A stretch of 64,000 nucleotides of DNA from assembly GCA_937897325.1 (NCBI GenBank), contig CALCOY010000064.1, positions 1 through 64,000 of the forward strand. Reading direction: 5' to 3'. This document shows positions 58,666-64,000 of this stretch, one piece after another. Position 1 is the stretch's first letter, and every line of letters starts with the position of its first letter. The stretch is from an uncultured Shimia sp. (GTDB lineage: Bacteria > Pseudomonadota > Alphaproteobacteria > Rhodobacterales > Rhodobacteraceae). The notes under the pieces are model-generated. The model made no database searches, was not told the DNA's origin, and worked only from the letters and a program-made list of their open reading frames with translations. A program made the position numbers and the translations under genes.

Positions 58666-59556
58666 TCACGCATTCAACTCTTCTTCCAGCCAGGCGATAA
58701 GCTGGCCGGTGTTGGAATGTGGTTCACGCGATGTGCCACGGTAGACCGAAATCTCCGTTGGTCTCTCAACCTTCTCTTCACACGGTCGGATCAGCTTGCC
58801 TTCGGCGATCATGCCCTCGGTGGTCCTGCGCCATCCGAGTGCGACGCCTTGCCCTGCGACAGCGGCTTGGAGTGCAACGGGATAACTATCGAAGGACACA
58901 TAGCGAGGCCGCTTTGATGGTTTGACGTCTACGGTTTGGAACCAGTCATCCCACGTCGTCCAGTCTTGTGGCGCGATATTGTGAGCCAGAAGTGGGAACG
59001 CCGCGACCTGTCGCGGATCAAGAGGCAGCGTTTTCTGGGTAACGAGCGATGGCGCGCAGACCGGAAAGATGTCGTCGGCTGCGGTGAAAGCCAGACGGGC
59101 CGATCCCGACGCCCGGCCTGAGGTCTGCATCGCCACATCGAACGTCTCAGAGGTCTCCGTCAGCGGATTAAGGCTGCTCACCACGCGCAGCTCGACGCCG
59201 GGATGACGTTCGTGGAATCCCGATAGGCGCGGCATTAGCCAGTAGAACGCCTCGCAAAGCTGGCAGTGCAGGATCAGCTCGTCAGCGCGACGCCGACCTT
59301 GCAGCGCGGCCAGCTCAGCGGTGATGTCTGATAGCGCAGCGCTCACCACCCGACCCAACCTGCGACCGGCATCGGTCAGGAACACCGCCCGGTTGCGGCG
59401 CTCGAACAAGCTGACCCCCAATTCTCGCTCTAGCGCGGCGATCTGCTTGCTCACCGCCGTCTGAGTCATCCCCAACTCGGCTGCAGCCATAGAAAAGCTC
59501 TCAAGGCGGGCGGCGGCCTCAAACGGTCTCATGCGGTTTAGCGGAGGCAGGGCCAT
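58666..59556 (-). CDS. LysR-family regulator (GcvA-like)
   Basis: Regulator of 296 residues. The N-terminal helix-turn-helix is LESFSMAAAELGMTQTAVSKQIAALERELGVSLFERRNRAVFLTDAGRRLG. The beginning ALPPLNRMRPFEAAARLESF is of the GcvA/AmpR type. It is divergent from the EamA transporter at 59671 with 114 bases between, the classical arrangement in which LysR controls the neighbour. Confidence 0.92.
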   Translation of the reverse strand: MALPPLNRMRPFEAAARLESFSMAAAELGMTQTAVSKQIAALERELGVSLFERRNRAVFLTDAGRRLGRVVSAALSDITAELAALQGRRRADELILHCQLCEAFYWLMPRLSGFHERHPGVELRVVSSLNPLTETSETFDVAMQTSGRASGSARLAFTAADDIFPVCAPSLVTQKTLPLDPRQVAAFPLLAHNIAPQDWTTWDDWFQTVDVKPSKRPRYVSFDSYPVALQAAVAGQGVALGWRRTTEGMIAEGKLIRPCEEKVERPTEISVYRGTSREPHSNTGQLIAWLEEELNA

Positions 59557-59670
59557 GTAACGACGATCTATTCCTCTGGCTCATGCGAATGAGCCGAAAA
59601 CTCCTTTTTCGTATTGAACGATACATGCTTTATCGGCGCCGTCGAAGCCATTATCGGAGATCGAGTATTC

Positions 59671-60558
59671 ATGTCGGACGCCAGGATCGCTGTCTTCGCC
59701 ATCATCCTGTCCGTTGCCGCGCTTTCGCTTGGGGATGCGGTGATCAAAGCGACCGGCTTGTCGCTGCCGCTCTGGCAGATGTTCATCCTGCGCTCCTCCA
59801 TCGTCGTGCCGATCCTGTTGTGGCTCGCGCGTCGCAAAGGTCCGATTGCCGTGACGAATATCGGGTGGGCCGCGCTGCGAAGTGCGCTTCTGGTTCTGAT
59901 GTGGCTGAGCTACTATTCGGCGCTGCCTCTCATGCCGCTGTCGCTTGCGGCGGCAGCCTACTACACCGGCCCTCTGTTCATCGTCGCCCTGGCGGCTGCC
60001 GTCAGGCGCACATTGCCGCCCTGTCGTGCGATCCTTGCTATCGCGGCGGGCTTTGCTGGTGTTCTGCTGGTCATCCGCCCCGATACGTCTGGAATGACAC
60101 TCGGCACGCTGCTGCCGGTCGCCGCTGCGTTTCTCTACGCCTGTGCCATGGTGCTGACCTCGGCCAAGTGCCGCGAGGATGATCCTTTCGTCCTGGCTCT
60201 TGCCTTGAACGCTGCCTTCATCGTCAGCGGTGCGTTGCTTGGTCTGTTCTCAGGGCAGGACGGGTCGTTCATCTTCGGACCTTGGCAAGCGGTCGATCTC
60301 CGGCTCCTCACGACTGTGGCCGCGCTGGCCGTCCTGATCCTGATCGGCAGCGTCGGCGCGGCCGTCGCCTATCAGAAAGGGCCACCAAACACTGTAGCCG
60401 CCTTCGATTACAGCTATCTCGTTTTCAGCCTGGTCTGGGGCGGTTTGTTCTTCGCCGAATTGCCGAGCATAGCTGGATTGGTTGGCGTCTCGATTATCGC
60501 CACCGCCGGGCTTTTGGCCCTTCCGGCGTCACGACAGGAGAGGGCGAATGAGTTGTAA
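59671..60558 (+). CDS. EamA/DMT-family transporter
   Basis: Inner-membrane carrier of 295 residues with ten helices in two EamA repeats (for example VFAIILSVAALSLGDAVIKAT and LYACAMVLTSAKCREDDPFVLALALNAAFIV). The second repeat ends with the usual VAAFDYSYLVFSLVWGGLFFAELPSIAGLVGVSIIATAGLLAL. The ATG at 59671 fits the first helix; upstream ATG at 59614 would add a poor extension. It probably exports an amino-acid-like or other small compound under LysR control. Substrate unknown. Confidence 0.9.
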   Translation: MSDARIAVFAIILSVAALSLGDAVIKATGLSLPLWQMFILRSSIVVPILLWLARRKGPIAVTNIGWAALRSALLVLMWLSYYSALPLMPLSLAAAAYYTGPLFIVALAAAVRRTLPPCRAILAIAAGFAGVLLVIRPDTSGMTLGTLLPVAAAFLYACAMVLTSAKCREDDPFVLALALNAAFIVSGALLGLFSGQDGSFIFGPWQAVDLRLLTTVAALAVLILIGSVGAAVAYQKGPPNTVAAFDYSYLVFSLVWGGLFFAELPSIAGLVGVSIIATAGLLALPASRQERANEL

Positions 60559-60728
60559 AACAATGGCCTTTTATTGTTGGCAGAAGCGCTGAAAGTGCTG
60601 GACCTGGCATAACTTAGCGCAATCGTCTCCCTTTGTTGCACAAACCAGCGGTTAAGCGCGAGTCACTTGGTCGGAAGAGCGGACGGAGTTGCCGTTGACT
60701 ACTTTCCAGTGAAAGGCCCTGTCGCGCA

Positions 60729-61550
60729 TCAAGTGACAGTCGGTTCAAGTCGGATGCCGTCTTCCTCATAGATCATGCTCAGTCGCCAATCGGTGAGGTG
60801 CGACGGGTCGCTGAACAGCTCAGACACACGCGCCGAGAGCGCATCATTTCGCGCGCCAGTGCAGGGGTAGAAGCCGCATCGTCCCAGCGTCATGCACTCG
60901 AATCCTTCGTCTGTCGGCGAAGCAAGGATCATCGCGCCCCACCACTTGTCTCCGGTAAGTGGGAGCAGGAGCCGGGCACCAGCGGCAAGGCACTTGGACC
61001 ACGCCTCCGGCACATGCGTGACACCTGCGAAAGCGACAATCAGATCAAACCTGTCTTTGTCGTCCAGATCAGTCACCGCGTTCCCGTGGCGAACCTCGAC
61101 ATTCGGCCAATTAGCGACGTTGGCGGCCGCACGTTCAGCGAGTGGGGCCTCCATCTCGTAGGCGAGGACGCTCCCATTTGAGCCAGTCAGCTGAGCGAGG
61201 ATCGCGGTATAGTATCCCACACCCGCCCCAACCTGGAGGATGCGCGCGCCGGGCTTCACGTCCGCGCAGACGAGGAGGCGTGACCAAAGGCCAGGGTCTC
61301 CGATGTTGATTCCCCTCTTCTCGTCGAGGACCAGGAGGACTACGTTGTAGAGCCACTTGGGGTTCGCGTTGGGCGTCTCTCGAACCGGTAGGTTGAACCC
61401 AGCTAGCGGCGAACGGTATTTCCACGGTCCAGTACCCGCGAAGGCTTCGCGCGGGACGGCCCGGAAGGCGTCCAGGACCCGGTCCGTCGCCGACCCTGAT
61501 TCGAGCATGCCCACGATGCGAAGTTGGTCGGCGAAATGGTCTGCGTGCAT
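60729..61550 (-). CDS. protein-L-isoaspartate O-methyltransferase-like protein
   Basis: Methyltransferase of 273 residues of the PCMT family. RVLDAFRAVPREAFAG at the start and ILQVGAGVGYYTAILAQLTG (motif I) are typical, as are the acidic VLAYEME and the NVEVRHGNAVTDL segment. PCMT repairs isoaspartyl residues, but this protein has a longer C-terminus and lacks the usual sequence before motif I, so it may act on another substrate. It stands alone between degenerate intervals. Confidence 0.8.
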   Translation of the reverse strand: MHADHFADQLRIVGMLESGSATDRVLDAFRAVPREAFAGTGPWKYRSPLAGFNLPVRETPNANPKWLYNVVLLVLDEKRGINIGDPGLWSRLLVCADVKPGARILQVGAGVGYYTAILAQLTGSNGSVLAYEMEAPLAERAAANVANWPNVEVRHGNAVTDLDDKDRFDLIVAFAGVTHVPEAWSKCLAAGARLLLPLTGDKWWGAMILASPTDEGFECMTLGRCGFYPCTGARNDALSARVSELFSDPSHLTDWRLSMIYEEDGIRLEPTVT

Positions 61551-62053
61551 CGGGGCAACTCCGGACTTCTTGGCACTCGACCCACTTTATACTCAAACCG
61601 CAGCCCGAGAAACCGCGAGGCAACGGATCGATTGACCGTCATTGCGCGTCGATGCAGGCCACCGCTCCTGAACTAATAGTGGTGCGACGCTTCGAACCGG
61701 CTATTCGTGCGCACCGCAGCATCGGTCAAAATGGGCTCATTGCGGCCATCAGATGCAACGCAGCATCCTCATGGCTGTGCGATTGAACCATCTTCGAGGA
61801 CGGCACATAAGAGACATTCACCAGCCAACTTCGATGCTGCGGTCGCAGCCCGCATTGCGGACCTTCGCCGCGGGAGCGCAATTCATGATCACTGAGAGGT
61901 CAGGGGTGCGGACGCTGACCAATTCTTCGCCGCCGCATGAAAAAACATATCCCTTCAGCCCAGGAACGACTTTAAACAACTCACATAATGGTCCCTGATA
62001 GCGACCTGGGATAGGGGGATTCACTTCTTGCAGCTGGGTAGTAGTTGTTCAGA
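61551..62053. other. gene-poor interval with degenerate repeats
   Basis: No gene supported. ACCGGCTATTCG at 61695-61706, CACCGCAGCATCGGTCAAAATGG and CAACGCAGCATCC further along resemble the words at 7672 and 49983. Short frames on both strands (61707-61895, 61818-62024) have no family resemblance. Confidence 0.45.
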
Positions 62054-62959
62054 TCACCTCAGCAAAGCGGCTTCAAAGTCGTCGCAAAATGCCGAAGCAA
62101 GGCGAGATATCGGGCGCCCTGGACGCGTCAAAAGGCAAGCCCCCACTGGGATCATTGGATCGAAGGCCCGTTTGATCAGGCCCATATTCGGCAAGAAAGA
62201 TGCGGTATAGGGATCGACCACAGCCACCCCGTTGCTGGATTGCGCGAGAACAGCGGCAGTGTGGCAATAGCGGACCTCGACCTGAGGGGTGTACGGCACA
62301 CGGGCGCTCTCAAACGCAGTTTGCAGCAAAAGACCCAGCCGGGAAGCCCGATCAAGCCCGATAAACCCGTGCGTTGCAGCATCTGCGGGTGCGATCACCG
62401 AAAGATCTGCCAACGGGTGACCAGTCTTTACCAAAGCCACCATACGATCGGTTCGTAGTGTGCGTATGACCACGCCGGGATGGGCGTCCAAACCGAGGAC
62501 CAGGCCGAGATCAACCGCGCCAATGGCCACCGCGTCGATCACATTCTCCATTCGCCGCACGTCGTACTGCACGGTTACACGCGGGCGAGATGCAAGAAAC
62601 GCGTGCAGAGCCACAGGCGCTACTGAATGGCCCAATGGTGGGGTGGCCATGATCCGGAGCTTACCCGTGGACGCGCCACGCAGATCACGTACCCGGCTTT
62701 CGACAGAACGGAGTTGTTCGAAAAGCGGCTCGACCTCCTCGAACAAGCTGCGCGCTTCGCTGGTGGGCAGCATGCGTTTTTTGTGGCGCTCGAAGAGCGC
62801 GAATTGCAATTGGTCCTCAAGCTGTTTTATCGCAGTGGACACTGAGGGTTGCGATATGCCCAGCTCTGCCGCAGTGGCAACAGTCGTCTGATGGACCATA
62901 AGCGTGCCGAAAATCTCCAGCAGACGCAGAGAAAGGTCGTTTCGGCGCTTGATCTTCAT
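62054..62959 (-). CDS. LysR-family regulator of the hydantoin/racemase operon
   Basis: Regulator of 301 residues. The helix-turn-helix is LMVHQTTVATAAELGISQPSVSTAIKQLEDQLQFALFERHKKRMLPTSEA. The C-terminal part is the usual LysR effector-binding domain (GKLRIMATPPLGHSVAPVALHAFLASRPRVTVQYDVRRMENVIDAV). It is 18 bases downstream of the racemase gene in the same direction, so it is co-transcribed with the operon it probably regulates. Confidence 0.92.
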   Translation of the reverse strand: MKIKRRNDLSLRLLEIFGTLMVHQTTVATAAELGISQPSVSTAIKQLEDQLQFALFERHKKRMLPTSEARSLFEEVEPLFEQLRSVESRVRDLRGASTGKLRIMATPPLGHSVAPVALHAFLASRPRVTVQYDVRRMENVIDAVAIGAVDLGLVLGLDAHPGVVIRTLRTDRMVALVKTGHPLADLSVIAPADAATHGFIGLDRASRLGLLLQTAFESARVPYTPQVEVRYCHTAAVLAQSSNGVAVVDPYTASFLPNMGLIKRAFDPMIPVGACLLTRPGRPISRLASAFCDDFEAALLR

Positions 62960-62977
62960 GCGACCAATATATGCAGC

Positions 62978-63634
62978 CTAGAGCTGCGAAGCCAGAACGG
63001 TGCCCATTGCCATCGCCACAGCAGCTTGTGTCGGGTCAATCACTGGGCAGCCCAGTTCAGCTTCCAGTGGCGCGCGGTGAACGGCCATGCCCGCGCACCC
63101 CAGGACAAGCACATCTGCGCCATCCGCTTGCAAGGCCTTCCCAACCTCGGTGAGGCGCTTGAACGTGCCCTCCCCCCGGGCACTTTCATCGACGGTCATG
63201 TTCAACGCGCGCTCCCCGGCGACGCGGTCAAGCACACCCATCCGCCGCAAATAGCGGCGATGGCGCAGGATTGAGGCCTCGGCGATGGCCACGACGCCAA
63301 CCCGGTCGCCACGGGCCAAAGCGGTGAGCATACCGCTTTCCTGAATGCCGAAGACCGGCACCGGAGAGACGGAGCGACATGCGTCTATGCCCGGATCGGA
63401 GTAGCAGGCGATGATGAAGGTCGACGCATCCGCTCTTTGCGCGATCAGATCGACGAGCGGCAAAACGACCTGATCGGAATGGACCTGGCTTTCGATGCCA
63501 AAGGGACCGTCGGTGAGTGTGACACAGTCGATCGCTGGGCCGTCAGACCGCGCGAACGGTGCAAGTACCTTCGCAAGCCCGTCGGTCACGGCCTGATTGG
63601 AATTGGGGTTGATAACGACAATTGGCCCGGTCAT
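62978..63634 (-). CDS. aspartate/glutamate/hydantoin racemase family protein
   Basis: Protein of 218 residues of the Asp/Glu/hydantoin racemase superfamily. IVVINPNSNQAVTDGL is the family's N-terminal motif. The two catalytic cysteines are in IIACYSDPGIDA and VLVLGCAGMAVH. It probably racemises 5-substituted hydantoins or an allied compound produced with the hydantoinase. The start at 63634 overlaps the hydantoinase stop as ATGA. It lies between hydantoinase and LysR genes. Confidence 0.9.
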   Translation of the reverse strand: MTGPIVVINPNSNQAVTDGLAKVLAPFARSDGPAIDCVTLTDGPFGIESQVHSDQVVLPLVDLIAQRADASTFIIACYSDPGIDACRSVSPVPVFGIQESGMLTALARGDRVGVVAIAEASILRHRRYLRRMGVLDRVAGERALNMTVDESARGEGTFKRLTEVGKALQADGADVLVLGCAGMAVHRAPLEAELGCPVIDPTQAAVAMAMGTVLASQL

Positions 63635-64000
63635 GGCGCGATCTCGGCCCCGAAGTTGGTGGCCGGATCCAGCTCTGGCACGACATGGCCGGGATGCCCG
63701 GTCATATCGACCGGACGGCGGGGCACGAATTGGCCAGCGCCGGGTTTGGCAACCAATGTCCCTTGATCGACCACCCGCGCCCCGCGCGACAATACTGTCA
63801 CAGGCCAACCGGTAAGCGACCAGCCGTCATAGGGCGTGTAATTCATCGCGTCGTGCTGGTTTTCGACAGTGACAGTACGCGTCTCCTCCGGATCCCAGAT
63901 GGCGATGTCGGCGTCCATGCCGATGGCGATGCTGCCCTTGCTGTCCATCCCGTAAAGTTGGGCCGCATTGGTGGCAGACAGGGCCACGAATTGCTGTAAG
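63631..64000 (-). CDS. hydantoinase/dihydropyrimidinase, C-terminal part, cut by window edge
   Basis: The last 122 or so codons of a cyclic amidohydrolase; the start lies beyond base 64000. LSATNAAQLYGMDSKGSIAIGMDADIAIWDPEETRTVTVENQHDAMNYTPYDGWSLTGWPVTVLSRGARVVDQGTL is the characteristic C-terminal part of D-hydantoinase/dihydropyrimidinase, which opens hydantoin or dihydropyrimidine rings. The metal-binding residues are not in the visible portion. It is coupled to the racemase gene by ATGA. Confidence 0.88.
   Translation of the reverse strand, partial: LQQFVALSATNAAQLYGMDSKGSIAIGMDADIAIWDPEETRTVTVENQHDAMNYTPYDGWSLTGWPVTVLSRGARVVDQGTLVAKPGAGQFVPRRPVDMTGHPGHVVPELDPATNFGAEIAP

Noticed and set aside
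1-64000. CRISPR arrays, tRNA or rRNA genes, riboswitches
   Set aside because: No regularly spaced direct repeats and no cloverleaf, rRNA or known riboswitch consensus was recognised by reading; a covariance-model search would be needed to exclude them fully.

Overview
The window looks like chromosomal DNA of a marine alphaproteobacterium of the Rhodobacteraceae (Roseobacter-type). The reasons are the moderately high GC, the protein families (a short LOV protein, a Rhodobacteraceae-style FAD-binding photolyase relative, a SelD fused to an NADH-dehydrogenase-like domain, pseudoazurin, DUF6880, DUF2805) and the mixture of compact overlapping operons with gene-poor stretches carrying degenerate transposase relics. 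This placement is inference from protein character; there is no rRNA or tRNA in the window to confirm it.

Layout. 0.2-6.2 kb: an MFS carrier, a leftward group (Y-family polymerase, DUF2805, DUF6880), a truncated dihydroneopterin-aldolase-like fragment, and a secreted NTF2-like protein divergent from a TetR regulator with a perfect 18-bp palindrome between them. 6.3-9.0 kb: two hypothetical genes, gene-poor DNA and the 3' relic of an IS3-family transposase. 9.1-16.3 kb: a light/flavin-flavoured cluster. Leftward are a SOUL haem-binding protein, a renalase-like FAD oxidoreductase and a photolyase-like protein with apparently permuted domain order. Rightward and divergent are two small hypotheticals, an intact FolB-like protein, an ICMT/NnrU-like membrane protein, a UbiG-like methyltransferase and DUF4149. 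It closes with a converging short LOV photoreceptor and a HAD-like protein that lacks the catalytic aspartates. 16.5-21.2 kb: rhomboid and DoxX, divergent from a pseudoazurin operon with two mini membrane proteins, a tandem DoxX-like protein, a His-rich anchored protein and an NAD(P)-binding protein.

21.5-22.9 kb: an IS256-family element with 9-bp target duplications and an internally deleted transposase. 23.0-26.2 kb: SelD fusion converging on tRNA 2-selenouridine synthase. 26.4-29.7 kb: tiny membrane proteins, a short tyrosine recombinase, a decayed methyltransferase and DUF6176. 30.0-37.8 kb: a siderophore-uptake operon (AraC regulator, TonB receptor, RhtX-like carrier, and a single-chain IrtAB/YbtPQ-like ABC exporter-fold importer). 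38.1-44.8 kb: small regulator-plus-enzyme modules (ArsR/SRPBCC, WYL/GFA/VOC/DUF1993, ABM-like plus ECF sigma, MAPEG). 45.1-49.6 kb: an orphan GvpN-like AAA+ ATPase, a second ArsR/SRPBCC pair with two matching operator boxes, YdeI, SDR and HxlR. 49.6-51.1 kb: an IS66 relic. 51.3-57.8 kb: a FecI-FecR-TonB receptor (STN domain) surface-signalling iron system with a PepSY membrane protein. 58.7-64.0 kb: LysR/EamA, a PCMT-like protein, and the start of a hydantoin-type catabolic operon (hydantoinase, Asp/Glu-hydantoin racemase, LysR) that runs off the window edge.

The strongest candidates for an under-described system are the 9.1-16.3 kb photolyase/LOV/FolB/methyltransferase cluster and the 17.2-21.2 kb pseudoazurin/tandem-DoxX operon. 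Iron acquisition is represented twice, by two differently regulated TonB systems.
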